From NCBI RefSeq assembly GCF_017876755.1, contig NZ_JAGIOO010000001.1, forward strand, positions 558,001-622,000: DNA of 64,000 nt, given 5' to 3'. This stretch comes from Crossiella equi. Its GTDB lineage: Bacteria; Actinomycetota; Actinomycetes; Mycobacteriales; Pseudonocardiaceae. Under the pieces are notes generated by a model. That model ran no database searches. It saw only the letters and a program-made list of their open reading frames with translations, and had not been told where the DNA came from. Positions 42,405 through 51,229 of the stretch are shown in pieces (the stretch's first letter is position 1; each line of letters opens with the position of its first letter). Made by a program: the position numbers and the translations under genes.

Positions 42405-43376
42405 GTGAGACGACACGCGATCAAGGCGGTGCTGGCCGCACTGCTGCTCAGCTCGTCACCGGCCACCGCGGTGGCCCAGCCCGGGACGCCCCGCGACGAG
42501 CGGTCGAGCGTGACGACCGAGGCGGGCTGGGTGGAGTACGAGGTGCACGTGCCGCCGCAGCACCAGCCCGGCAGGCGGCTGCCGCTGGTGGTGGCGCTGC
42601 ACGGCTGCACCATGACCGGCTACACGTTCAACTCGATGAAGGAGCTCACCCGGCTCAACAGGCTGGCCGACGAACGCGGCTTCCTCGTCGTCTACCCCAA
42701 CCAGAACCCGCTGCGGAACCTGCTCGGCTGCTGGAACGCCGCCGACCCCAAGCACCAGCGACGCGGGACCGGCGAGGCCGGGATCCTGGGCGGCATGACG
42801 GCCAAGGTCGCACAGGACTACGGCACCGACCCCCGCCGCACGCACGTGGTCGGCGCCTCCGCCGGCGCGGGCATGGCCGTGGTGCTCCAGGTGGCCTACC
42901 CGGACGTGTTCGCCAGTGCGGCCTCGGTGGCGGGCGGCGAGTACGCCTTCCACGAGTCGCAGCGGCTGTCCCCGGTGGACACCGCGCGCCTGGCCTACGC
43001 TCAGATGGGTTCGCGGGCCCGGGTGGCCCCGCTGCTGGTCGGCCAGGGCAGCGCGGACGAGACCGTGCCCCCGGCGGTGGCCGACCGTCTGGTGACGCAC
43101 TGGGCCGCGGTGGGCGACCTGGCCACGGACGGGCTGCTGGACGGCGACGTGGACGACGTGGCCGATGCCAGCGAGCAGGTCGCCGAGCCCGGCGAACGGC
43201 CGTACCTGCACACCACCTACCGCGACCGCGGCGGCAAGGCCGTGGTGGAGAAGTACGTGGTCGACGGGCTGGCGCACAAGTGGCCCGGCGGGCCGGCCAG
43301 TCACACCCTGGCCGACCCGCTCGGGCCCGATCTCAGCCGGATCGTGTGGGAGTTCTTCGCGGCCAACCCGCGCTGA
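42405..43376 (+). CDS. Secreted PHB-depolymerase-family esterase
   Basis: 323 residues. Signal peptide about 1-24 (VLAALLLSSSPATAVA). The alpha/beta hydrolase core is of the poly-hydroxybutyrate depolymerase/LpqC group: PLVVALHGCTMTGYTFNSMK, nucleophile Ser in HVVGASAGAGMAVVL, Asp in GQGSADETVPP and His in DGLAHKWPGGP. It likely hydrolyses polyesters or aromatic/acetyl esters outside the cell. It ends 3 bp from the convergent ABC exporter gene. Confidence 0.92.
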   Translation: MRRHAIKAVLAALLLSSSPATAVAQPGTPRDERSSVTTEAGWVEYEVHVPPQHQPGRRLPLVVALHGCTMTGYTFNSMKELTRLNRLADERGFLVVYPNQNPLRNLLGCWNAADPKHQRRGTGEAGILGGMTAKVAQDYGTDPRRTHVVGASAGAGMAVVLQVAYPDVFASAASVAGGEYAFHESQRLSPVDTARLAYAQMGSRARVAPLLVGQGSADETVPPAVADRLVTHWAAVGDLATDGLLDGDVDDVADASEQVAEPGERPYLHTTYRDRGGKAVVEKYVVDGLAHKWPGGPASHTLADPLGPDLSRIVWEFFAANPR

Positions 43377-43379
43377 GGT

Positions 43380-45245
43380 TCACACCGCGTCGAACTGCGC
43401 CTGGTACAGCCGCTGGTAGGCCCCGCCGCTGGCCAGCAGCTCGGTGTGCGAGCCCTGCTCGACGATCCGCCCCGACTCCATCACCAGGATGAGGTCGGCG
43501 TCGCGGATCGTGGACAGCCGGTGCGCGATCACGAAGCTGGTGCGCTCGGCCCGCAGCGCGGCCATGGCCTTCTGCACCAGGGCCTCGGTGCGGGTGTCCA
43601 CCGAGCTGGTCGCCTCGTCCAGGATGAGCAGGGACGGGGCGGCCAGGAAGGCCCGCGCGATGGTGAGCAGCTGCTTCTCCCCCGCGCTGATGTTGGTGCC
43701 CTCCTCGTCGATCACCGTGTCGTAGCCGTCGGGCAGCACGCGCACGAAGTGGTCGGCGAAGGCGGCCTTCGCGGCGGCCTGGATGTCCTCCTCGGTGGCG
43801 TCCGGGCGGCCGTAGGCGATGTTGTCCCGGATGGTGCCGCCGAAGAGCCAGGTGTCCTGCAACACCATGCCGATGCGGCCGCGCAGGTCGTCCCGGGTCA
43901 TCGTGGTGGTGTCCACGCCGTCCAGGGTGATCCGGCCCGCGTCCAGCTCGTAGAAGCGCATGATCAGGTTGACCAGCGTGGTCTTGCCCGCGCCGGTCGG
44001 GCCCACGATCGCCACCGTCTGCCCGGGCTGCGCCACCAGGGACAGGCCCTCGATCAGCGGCTGGTCCGCGCGGTAGCTGAAGCTGACGTCGTGGAACTCC
44101 ACCCGGCCGCCCCGGCGTGCCACCGTGGCGGGCTGGGCCGGGTCCTCGGACTGCTCGGGCTCGTCCAGCAGCTCGAACACCCGCTCGGCGCTGGCCACCC
44201 CGGACTGGAGCAGGTTGGCCATGGAGGCGACCTGCGTCAGCGGCTGGGTGAACTGGCGGGAGTACTGCAGGAACGCCTGCACCTCGCCGAGGGTCATGGC
44301 GCCGGAGGTGATGCGCAGGCCGCCGATCACCGCGACCAGCACGTAGCTCAGGTTGGACAGGAACATCATCGCGGGCATGATCAGCCCGGAGACGAACTGG
44401 GCGTTCATCGCCGAGCCGAACAGCGCCTCGTTGCGGCGGTTGAACTCCTGCCGCGACTCCTGCTGCCGCCCGAACACCTTCACCAGCTGGTGCCCGGTGA
44501 AGGCCTCCTCGATGTGCGCGTTGAGCTCGCCGGTCTGCTTCCACTGCGCCACGAACATCTTCTGCGACCGCTTGCCCACCGCGCGGGTGATCAGGATCGA
44601 GGCGGGCACGATGAGCAGTGCCAGCACCGACAGCAGCGGCGAGATCACGAACATCATCACCAGCACGCCGACCACGGTCAGCAGCGACACCAGCGACTGG
44701 TTCAGGCTCTGCTGCAACGTGGTGGAGATGTTGTCGATGTCGTTGGTGACGCGGGAGAGCAGCTCGCCGCGCGGCTGGGCGTCAAAGTACCGCAGCGGCA
44801 GGCGGTTCAGCTTGTCCTCGACGTCGGAGCGCAGCTTGTAGACCACGCGCTGCACCACGGAGTTGAGCAGCAGGCCCATCCACGCGGCGAACCCGGAGGC
44901 CGCCAGGTAGAGCACCATCACCCACAGCAGCGTCGAGCCGAGCGCGGTGAAGTCCACGCCCGCGCCCGGTTCGCCGCGCAGGTGCGCGAGCACGCCCGCG
45001 AACAGGATGTCGGTGGCGTCGCCGAGCAGTTTCGGCCCGGCCACGTTGAACGCGGTGCTGAGCACACCGAGGGCGAGCACGGCCAGGAGCTTGGTGCGCT
45101 CCGGGCGCATGCGCGCGAACAGCCGTTTGGCCGAGGGCAGGAAGGACTTCGCCTTGCCCACCGGCATGCCCATCCCGGGGAAGCCGCGGCCGCCCATGGG
45201 CGAGGCGGCGGGCCGCTGCGGCGTGCTGGTCGTGGTGCTGCTCAT
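43380..45245 (-). CDS. ABC exporter half-transporter B
   Basis: 621 residues: six transmembrane helices (about 60-340) followed by the ATPase domain. Walker A is TVAIVGPTGAGKTTLVNLIM, the signature is TNISAGEKQLLTIARAF, Walker B is SLLILDEATSSVD and the H-loop is FVIAHRLSTI. The N-terminus has a Gly/Met-rich tail. The ATG overlaps the stop of partner A (ATGA). Together they form a heterodimeric multidrug- or lipid-type exporter, similar to mycobacterial Rv1272c/Rv1273c. Confidence 0.93.
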   Translation of the reverse strand: MSSTTTSTPQRPAASPMGGRGFPGMGMPVGKAKSFLPSAKRLFARMRPERTKLLAVLALGVLSTAFNVAGPKLLGDATDILFAGVLAHLRGEPGAGVDFTALGSTLLWVMVLYLAASGFAAWMGLLLNSVVQRVVYKLRSDVEDKLNRLPLRYFDAQPRGELLSRVTNDIDNISTTLQQSLNQSLVSLLTVVGVLVMMFVISPLLSVLALLIVPASILITRAVGKRSQKMFVAQWKQTGELNAHIEEAFTGHQLVKVFGRQQESRQEFNRRNEALFGSAMNAQFVSGLIMPAMMFLSNLSYVLVAVIGGLRITSGAMTLGEVQAFLQYSRQFTQPLTQVASMANLLQSGVASAERVFELLDEPEQSEDPAQPATVARRGGRVEFHDVSFSYRADQPLIEGLSLVAQPGQTVAIVGPTGAGKTTLVNLIMRFYELDAGRITLDGVDTTTMTRDDLRGRIGMVLQDTWLFGGTIRDNIAYGRPDATEEDIQAAAKAAFADHFVRVLPDGYDTVIDEEGTNISAGEKQLLTIARAFLAAPSLLILDEATSSVDTRTEALVQKAMAALRAERTSFVIAHRLSTIRDADLILVMESGRIVEQGSHTELLASGGAYQRLYQAQFDAV

Positions 45246-46987
45246 GCGGCCTGCTCCGGGGTGAGCTGGGACTGGACGATCTCGCGGTAGGTGGGGCAGT
45301 CCGCCAGCAGCCGCTCGTGCGTGCCGGTGCCGACCACGCGCCCGTGTTCCAGCACCACGATCTTGTCCGCGTGCAGGATCGAGGACACCCGCTGGGCCAC
45401 CACGAGCACCGCCGCGTCCCGGGTGTGGGGCGCCAGCGCCGCGCGCAGCCGGGCGTCGGTGGCCAGGTCCAGCGCGGAGAAGGAGTCGTCGAACAGGTAG
45501 ACCGCGGGCCGCTTGACCAGCGCGCGGGCGATGGACAGGCGCTGGCGCTGACCGCCGGAGACGTTGGTGCCGCCCTGGGCGATCGGGGCCTCCAGGCCGC
45601 CGGGCATGTCCTGCACGAAGTCCTTGGCCTGCGCGACCTCCAGGGCCTCCCACAGCTGCTCGTCGGTGGCCTCGGGGTTGCCGTAGCGCAGGTTGCTGGC
45701 GACCGTGCCGGTGAACAGGTAGGGCCGCTGCGGCACCAGGCCGATGCGCTCCCACAGCACCTCCGGGGCCAGCTCGCGCACGTCCACGCCGTCCACCAGC
45801 ACCTGCCCGCCGGTCACGTCGACCAGGCGCGGGATGAGGTTGACCAGCGTGGTCTTGCCCGCGCCGGTGCTGCCGATGATCGCGGTGGTCTGGCCGGGCT
45901 CGGCCCGCAGGTTGACCTCGTGCAGCACCGGGTCGGCCGCGCCCGGGTAGCGGAACTCCAGGTCGCGGAACTCGACCGTGCCCAGGCGGGGCAGCTCGCG
46001 CACCGGGTGCTCCGGCGGGCGGACCGAGGACTCGGTGTCCAGCACCTCGTTGATGCGCTCGGCGCAGACCGCGGCGCGCGGGATGAGGGTGGAGATGAAG
46101 GTCGCCATCATCACCGACATCAGGATCTGCACCAGGTAGTTGAGGAAGGCGGTGAGCGCGCCGATCTGGATGGTGCCCGCGTCCACGCGGAAGGCGCCGA
46201 ACCACAGCACCGCGACGCTGGAGGCGTTGAGCACCAGCATCACCGTCGGGAACAGGAAGGCCTGCCAGCGACCCACGCGCAGCGCGGTGTCGGTGAGGGC
46301 GCCGGAGGCCTCGGCGAAGCGGCGGGTCTCGTCGGGCTCGCGCACGAACGCGCGCACCACGCGCACGCCGGTGAGCTGCTCGCGCAGCACCCGGTTGACC
46401 GTGTCGATGCGGTCCTGCATCTTGCGGAACTCCGGCACGGTGCGGGAGACGATGAGCAGGATCGCGGCCACCAGCACCGGCACGCACACCAGCAGCAGCC
46501 AGGACAGGCCCACGTCCTCGCGCAGGGCCATCACCACCCCGCCGACGCACATGATCGGCGCGGTGACCAGCATGGTGCACACCAGCACCACGAGCAGCTG
46601 CACCTGCTGCACGTCGTTGGTGCTGCGAGTGATCAGCGAGGGCGCGCCGAAGTTCGCCACCTCGCGGGCGGAGAAGTCGCCGACCTTGGTGAAGATCGCG
46701 GCGCGCACGTCGCGGCCGAAGGACATGGCCAGGCGGGCGCCGAAGTACACCGCGCCGACCGAGCAGATGATCTGCACGATCGTGACGGTGAGCATCCAGG
46801 CGCCGGTGGTGACGATGTAGCCGGTGTCACCGGTGGCGACACCCTTGTCGATGATCTGGGCGTTGAGACTGGGCAGGTAGAGCGACGCGATCGTGCCGAC
46901 CAGCTGGAGCACGAGCACGGCGGTGAGTTCGCGCCCGTACGGTCTCAGGTAGGCGCGGAGCAGTCGGTTCAGCAACACGGACCCCAC
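45242..46987 (-). CDS. ABC exporter half-transporter A
   Basis: 581 residues with six transmembrane helices and an ATPase domain. Walker A is TTAIIGSTGAGKTTLVNLIP and the signature TNVSGGQRQRLSIARALV. Walker B reads VYLFDDSFSALD, where the catalytic Glu is Asp, and the H-loop is VVAQRVSSILH, with Gln for His. This site is therefore degenerate, as is normal for one half of asymmetric heterodimeric exporters. GTG start. Divergent from a TetR gene with 76 bp between starts. Confidence 0.93.
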   Translation of the reverse strand: MGSVLLNRLLRAYLRPYGRELTAVLVLQLVGTIASLYLPSLNAQIIDKGVATGDTGYIVTTGAWMLTVTIVQIICSVGAVYFGARLAMSFGRDVRAAIFTKVGDFSAREVANFGAPSLITRSTNDVQQVQLLVVLVCTMLVTAPIMCVGGVVMALREDVGLSWLLLVCVPVLVAAILLIVSRTVPEFRKMQDRIDTVNRVLREQLTGVRVVRAFVREPDETRRFAEASGALTDTALRVGRWQAFLFPTVMLVLNASSVAVLWFGAFRVDAGTIQIGALTAFLNYLVQILMSVMMATFISTLIPRAAVCAERINEVLDTESSVRPPEHPVRELPRLGTVEFRDLEFRYPGAADPVLHEVNLRAEPGQTTAIIGSTGAGKTTLVNLIPRLVDVTGGQVLVDGVDVRELAPEVLWERIGLVPQRPYLFTGTVASNLRYGNPEATDEQLWEALEVAQAKDFVQDMPGGLEAPIAQGGTNVSGGQRQRLSIARALVKRPAVYLFDDSFSALDLATDARLRAALAPHTRDAAVLVVAQRVSSILHADKIVVLEHGRVVGTGTHERLLADCPTYREIVQSQLTPEQAA

Positions 46988-46998
46988 AGAAGAAACGT

Positions 46999-47013
46999 TC
47001 CGTATCTAACGGA
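46999..47013. promoter_or_regulatory. Candidate TetR operator of the exporter operon
   Basis: A perfect inverted repeat TCCGT-N5-ACGGA lies in the 76-bp divergent gap, 12 bp upstream of the exporter start. Confidence 0.45.
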
Positions 47014-47063
47014 GGCAATGTAGGCTCTCCCGCTAAGAAACGCAACGTACTTTAAGGGGTCTG

Positions 47064-47672
47064 GTGAGCGAGCCGAAGTCGCGGCGGCGGGGAGCCGAGC
47101 TGGAGCAGGCCATCCTCGAGGCGACCTGGCACGAGCTGCAGGAGGTCGGCTACAACCGGCTGACCATCGAGGCCGTGGCCGCGCGGGCGGCCACCAGCAA
47201 ACCGGTGATCTACCGGCGCTGGGCCAACCGCGCCACACTCGTGCTGGCCGCCTGGCACCAGCGCTCGCCGTCCTTCGAGGTCGAGACCCGGCCGGACACC
47301 GGTTCCCTGCGCGGGGACCTGCTGGACCTGTTCGACGTGGTGGGCAAGCGGGTGGCGGGCCTGATGAACGAGATGATCGCGGGCGTGATGGGCGAGGCCT
47401 TCCGGCACCCGGAGGTCCAGGTCATCCTGCGCAAGCGGTTCAGCACCAACTCGCCGCTGGCCGAACCGCTGACCGCGATCCTGGACCGCGCGGTCCGGCG
47501 CGGGGAGATCGCCGAGTTCGCGCTGACGCTGCGGGTGGCCCGGCTGCCGTTCGACCTGGTGCGGCACGAGTCCATGGCCGGGATGACCGAGCCCACCCCG
47601 GAGATGCTGGAGCAGCTGGTGGACGAGGTCTACCTGCCGCTGCTGCGGGGGCTGGCGCTGAGCCCGGCCTGA
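47064..47672 (+). CDS. TetR-family regulator of the ABC exporter
   Basis: 202 residues. The helix-turn-helix at about 10-58 contains ELEQAILEATWHELQEVGYN and AARAATSKPVIYRRWANRAT. AAGGGG precedes the GTG at 47064. Divergence from the exporter pair and an inverted repeat in the gap suggest it represses that operon until a drug-like or lipid ligand binds. Confidence 0.92.
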   Translation: MSEPKSRRRGAELEQAILEATWHELQEVGYNRLTIEAVAARAATSKPVIYRRWANRATLVLAAWHQRSPSFEVETRPDTGSLRGDLLDLFDVVGKRVAGLMNEMIAGVMGEAFRHPEVQVILRKRFSTNSPLAEPLTAILDRAVRRGEIAEFALTLRVARLPFDLVRHESMAGMTEPTPEMLEQLVDEVYLPLLRGLALSPA

Positions 47673-47824
47673 TCGAGCCCGCGCCGGTACTCCCCCAGCC
47701 AGACGTGCGCGCACCGGGTGAAGACGTCGATGGGCACCGCGGCCAGCACACCCGCGGCCAGCGAGTCCGGCGCCTCGTCCAGCACCCAGTGCAGCGCGTG
47801 CGGTTCGGGCTTGGCGTGTCGCAT
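47630..47824 (-). CDS. Small hypothetical protein
   Basis: 64 residues (MRHAKPEPHALHWVLDEAPD..., then CAHVWLGEYRRGLDQAG) with almost all codons ending in G or C and no low-complexity bias, which supports translation. Its last 43 bp overlap the 3' end of the TetR gene on the other strand. No good Shine-Dalgarno is visible. Not recognised. Confidence 0.5.
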   Translation of the reverse strand: MRHAKPEPHALHWVLDEAPDSLAAGVLAAVPIDVFTRCAHVWLGEYRRGLDQAGLSASPRSSGR

Positions 47825-47991
47825 CCCGCGGATTCCAGCCGGGGCACTTTTCCGCGCAGGTCAGGCGGGGTGCACGAGGGCCTCCTACGCAGATCTGCGT
47901 AGCCGCGGTTCCCCGTCTCGCGGGACGACCCGGCAGGTCGCCCGGTCAGAACATGGGTGCCGTCCACCGCCGCCTCGCCGAGGGAGCAGCC

Positions 47992-48531
47992 ATGACCACC
48001 ACCGCCCCACCCGCCCGGCGCCCGGCCCGGCCGGTACCCGAGCGGCGCCTGCTGCCGCGCCGCGCCCGCAAGGCGGTGCTGGTGGCCCACCTGGTCGCGG
48101 CCGGGGCCTGGCTCGGGCTGGACGTGGTGCTGGCGGTGCTGGTGTTCACCGCGGCGGGCACGGCCGATGCCCAGCTGGCCGCGGTCTGCTACCAGGCGCT
48201 GGAGCTGCTGGTGTGGCCGATGCTCAGCCTGGCGGTGCTGTGCCTGGTCAGCGGTGTGGTGCTCGGGCTGGGCACCAAGTACGGGCTGGTGCGGTACTGG
48301 TGGGTTGCGATCAAACTGGTGCTCAACGTGGGCCTGCTGACGCTGATCGCGGTGCTGCTGCGCACCGGGGTGGCCGAGGCCGCCGAGTACGGCCGCCAGC
48401 TCGCCGCGGGCGCGGTGGCCCTGCGCGGCCCCGGGGACATGGTGTTCCCACCGGTCGTGTCCACCACGGCACTGCTCGTGGCCACCGTGCTGTCGGTGTA
48501 CAAGCCGGGCGGACGGGTGCGGACGGCCTAG
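47992..48531 (+). CDS. Integral membrane protein (DUF2269-like)
   Basis: 179 residues with about four transmembrane helices: AVLVAHLVAAGAWLGLDVVL, MLSLAVLCLVSGVVLGLG, WWVAIKLVLNVGLLTLIAVL and VVSTTALLVATVLSVYKPGG. The conserved His and Trp in helix 1 recall DUF2269-type proteins. GGGAG precedes the ATG at 47992, which is preferred to a start 39 bp upstream. Function unknown. It meets the convergent LysR gene with a 4-bp overlap. Confidence 0.82.
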   Translation: MTTTAPPARRPARPVPERRLLPRRARKAVLVAHLVAAGAWLGLDVVLAVLVFTAAGTADAQLAAVCYQALELLVWPMLSLAVLCLVSGVVLGLGTKYGLVRYWWVAIKLVLNVGLLTLIAVLLRTGVAEAAEYGRQLAAGAVALRGPGDMVFPPVVSTTALLVATVLSVYKPGGRVRTA

Positions 48532-49394
48532 AGCCGGACCGTGCGGGCGAGCAGGTCGAGGAACGCGGCGGCAGCCGGATCGGGCGCCCCGCGTGTGTAG
48601 GCCGCGACGGCCCGGCGCACCGGCGGCTCCGGCCGCACCACGGTGCCCGGGTCGGTGGCGACCAGGATGTTGCCCGGTACCAGCGCCACGCCCAGCCCGC
48701 ACGCGGCGAGCCGGGGCGCGGCGCTGGTCTGCATGGTGCGCACGGCGACCAGGGGCGTGAACCCGGCGGCCGCGCACACCGCGTCCAGCACCTCGGCCAG
48801 CCCGTTGCCGCGGTCGAAGTGCACCCACCGACGCCGGGCCAGCTCCGACACGGCCAGCACGGGCGGGTGCTCCTCCCCGTCGGCCAGCACCAGCACGAAC
48901 TCCTCGACCCCGAGCGCGCGCACCGGCCCGTCCCACCGCTCCGGCCGGGGCCCGACGGCGATATCGGCGAACCCCTCTCGCACAGCCTGTTCCAGGGCGT
49001 CCCGGTGCGTGAACTCGGTGAGCCGCAGCTGTACCTCCGGCCGTTCGCGCTGCCACTGGTGCACCACGGGCAGCAGCGCCCCCAGGGTCAGCGACTGCAC
49101 CACGGCCACGTGCAGCTCCCCGCCGAGCAGCCCGGCGGCCCGCCGCCCGACCTCGCGCACCCGCTCGACCTCGCACAGCGCGGCCCGGGCGGCGGGCAGC
49201 ACGGCCCGGCCGACCGCGGTCAGCGCCACCCCGCGCGGCAGCCGTTCCAGCAGGGGCGCGCCGATCTGCCGTTCCAGCTCCCGCACGCTGCGCGACAACG
49301 CGGGCTGGGTGAGCAGCAGGGCCTCGGCGGCGGCGGTGAACGTGCCCCGGTCCACCACGGCGAGGAAGCATTCCAGCTGACGCGTCGAAATCAC
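48528..49394 (-). CDS. LysR-family transcriptional regulator
   Basis: 288 residues. The winged helix is MISTRQLECFLAVVDRGTFT, EALLLTQPALSRSVRELERQ. The two-lobed effector domain follows (VAVVQSLTLGALLPVVHQWQ, GFADIAVGPRPERWDG, LGVALVPGNI). It is divergent from the small membrane protein at 49454 with 59 bp between starts, and convergent with the DUF2269-like gene. Either may be a target. Confidence 0.92.
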   Translation of the reverse strand: MISTRQLECFLAVVDRGTFTAAAEALLLTQPALSRSVRELERQIGAPLLERLPRGVALTAVGRAVLPAARAALCEVERVREVGRRAAGLLGGELHVAVVQSLTLGALLPVVHQWQRERPEVQLRLTEFTHRDALEQAVREGFADIAVGPRPERWDGPVRALGVEEFVLVLADGEEHPPVLAVSELARRRWVHFDRGNGLAEVLDAVCAAAGFTPLVAVRTMQTSAAPRLAACGLGVALVPGNILVATDPGTVVRPEPPVRRAVAAYTRGAPDPAAAAFLDLLARTVRL

Positions 49395-49453
49395 CCGTAC
49401 AACCTAGGCGGAAAGCCCTCCGGCTCCGTTGGCGCAGGCCTACCGTGTCCGTC

Positions 49454-49849
49454 ATGACCGGACCCCGACGTGAACCCTCGGACGAGGACGGACCGCTGTT
49501 CCGCTCCGCCTACGAGCACGCCGACGCGGTGGACCGGAGCCGGGGCCCGGACCGCCGCCGCGCCTGGTACTCCTTCCTGCCCCGGGCGCTGGCCGCGCTC
49601 GCGGAGGGGTTCCTGCGCGACTGGCTGATCATCGGCGCGGTGCTGTACTCCGTCATCGTGGGCTTCATCGGCGCCACCTCCGGCGACGTGCCCTGGGCGG
49701 TGGGCTGCGTGGTCGCGGGAGTGCTCGGCACGGCCCTGGTGCTGCTGGCCGTGGCCCGGCACTGGAGCTTCGGCAGGCAGTGGCTCGCGATCCTGGGTGT
49801 GTTCGTGCTCCAGACGCTGGTCATGGTCTTTTTCTGGCAGACCCACTGA
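49454..49849 (+). CDS. Small membrane protein, first gene of the EspC/WXG unit
   Basis: 131 residues. A charged cytoplasmic N-terminus (GPRREPSDEDGPLFRSAYEH) is followed by three hydrophobic segments at about 52-72, 75-95 and 104-127. ATG 49454 chosen; GTG 49445 is 3 codons upstream. It is followed 13 bp later by a secretion-substrate-like gene, so it may act as a membrane anchor or immunity/assembly partner. Not recognised. Confidence 0.72.
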   Translation: MTGPRREPSDEDGPLFRSAYEHADAVDRSRGPDRRRAWYSFLPRALAALAEGFLRDWLIIGAVLYSVIVGFIGATSGDVPWAVGCVVAGVLGTALVLLAVARHWSFGRQWLAILGVFVLQTLVMVFFWQTH

Positions 49850-49862
49850 CACGGGAGGCAAC

Positions 49863-50867
49863 GTGCCGAACATCGCGGTGGAGATCAGCGATCTCCGGGG
49901 CTGGGCGGGCCAGGTGGGGCGGGCGTCGGGCGACCTGGGCGCCGCGCACACCTACGCCACCGGCAGCATCGCCGACGCCGACTTCGGCCGGATCCTGGAG
50001 CTGATCACGGCCGACTACGCGGCCATGCTGGGCAAGGCGCACGGCATCCTCGCCGCGGACGGCAAGGGCCTGGCCGCCGAGCAGTCCGCGCTCAGCGCCA
50101 GCGCCGAGGAGTACAAGGAAGCCGACCGCAAGTCCCGCGACCACATCACCCAGGTCGGCGGCACCACCCTGCACACCAGTGACGACGGCGTGGCCAACGG
50201 CTTCGACGACGTGACCGCGCCGCGCGGCAAGCTCACCCCGCCAAGCCCGGGCGGCGCGCAGCTGCCCGAGGTCTCCTTCGGCTGGGTGCTGGACCGGGTG
50301 TGCGACCTGGTGGTCTGGGTGGGCGGGCCGGACCCGCGCGAGTACGTCACCAAGTGGATCGCCGGGGACATCGGCAAGGCCTCGACGCAGGTCAGCGCCT
50401 GGCGGGCGGTGGCCGACTGCGTGGACGCGGTGCAGGCCAACCTGAGCTCGGGCAAGACCGCGATCGGCCGCACCTGGACCGGCGCGGCCAGCGACGCCGC
50501 GGGCGCGCAGATGGGCAGGTGGGGCACCGCGCTCACCGAGCAGAGCGGCAAGATGCGCGAGCTGGCCAAGCACCTGCACGACTGCGTCGACCAGGCGGTG
50601 AAGATGGCGCAGTGCGTGGTGGACATCATCAAGACGGTGATCTCCATCGTCACCGCCGCGCTGTCCAACGCCGCCATCCCCGCCTACGGCCAGTGGAAGC
50701 TGATCAAGACGGTGAAGGAGGCCATCACGATGATCAACAACGCCCGCAAGGTCATCATGGCCTTCTGGAACGTGGTCACCATGGTCAAGTCCTTCATTAT
50801 CTACGCCGCCTCGGTGTTCACCACCGACAAGCTGCCCACCGCGCCTTCGGCGGTGCCGTCCCGATGA
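49863..50867 (+). CDS. EspC/WXG100-like type VII secretion substrate candidate
   Basis: 334 residues. The N-terminal 100 (VEISDLRGWAGQVGRASGDL... with ALSASAEEYKEADRKSR) resemble the EspC/WXG helical hairpin. The middle again has a WxG-like motif, RTWTGAASDAAGAQMGRWGT. The last 100 residues are strongly hydrophobic (CVVDIIKTVISIVTAALSN, VIMAFWNVVTMVKSFIIY) and could insert in membranes. GGGAGG precedes the GTG. No known toxin domain. Coupled to the next gene by ATGA. No ESX core genes are nearby. Confidence 0.72.
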   Translation: MPNIAVEISDLRGWAGQVGRASGDLGAAHTYATGSIADADFGRILELITADYAAMLGKAHGILAADGKGLAAEQSALSASAEEYKEADRKSRDHITQVGGTTLHTSDDGVANGFDDVTAPRGKLTPPSPGGAQLPEVSFGWVLDRVCDLVVWVGGPDPREYVTKWIAGDIGKASTQVSAWRAVADCVDAVQANLSSGKTAIGRTWTGAASDAAGAQMGRWGTALTEQSGKMRELAKHLHDCVDQAVKMAQCVVDIIKTVISIVTAALSNAAIPAYGQWKLIKTVKEAITMINNARKVIMAFWNVVTMVKSFIIYAASVFTTDKLPTAPSAVPSR

Positions 50868-51229
50868 CCACCCCGGAGTTCTCCGAGACCGCCCTCCGCG
50901 AGGCGATCGCCGAACTGGACCAGACGATCACCACGGCCCAGGACCGGCTCTACGAGTTCGAACGCGACAACCAGCCGACCCGGGAGGAGCTGGCCGCCCT
51001 CCAGCGCGAGGCGCTGCGCGGCGAACTGGGCCCGGACATGCAGCGCATCGCCCGCCAGGTCGAGGACGGCCGCGACACCTGGCAGTCGGTCTTCACCGGC
51101 ACCTCTCCGCTCACCGCCCTGCTGCGCGGCCACCTGGACCGCATGGCCCAGGAGAACCGCGAGGCCATCGGGCAGGCGATCGAGGAGGACGAGGACTTCG
51201 ACCCGTTCCCACCCCAGGAGCGGCTCTGA
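50864..51229 (+). CDS. Small charged helical protein
   Basis: 121 residues, helical and acidic: ETALREAIAELDQTITTAQD, EELAALQREALRGELGP, then DTWQSVFTGTSPLTALL and an acidic tail EEDEDFDPFPPQERL. It could be a chaperone or immunity partner of the preceding protein, to which it is coupled by a 4-bp overlap. It shows no family signature I recognise. Confidence 0.68.
   Translation: MTTPEFSETALREAIAELDQTITTAQDRLYEFERDNQPTREELAALQREALRGELGPDMQRIARQVEDGRDTWQSVFTGTSPLTALLRGHLDRMAQENREAIGQAIEEDEDFDPFPPQERL

Noticed and set aside
43380-46580. 1,066-residue frame suggesting a fused ABC exporter
   Set aside because: Its first part is a shifted-frame shadow of half-transporter A; the true partner starts at 45245 with an ATGA overlap.
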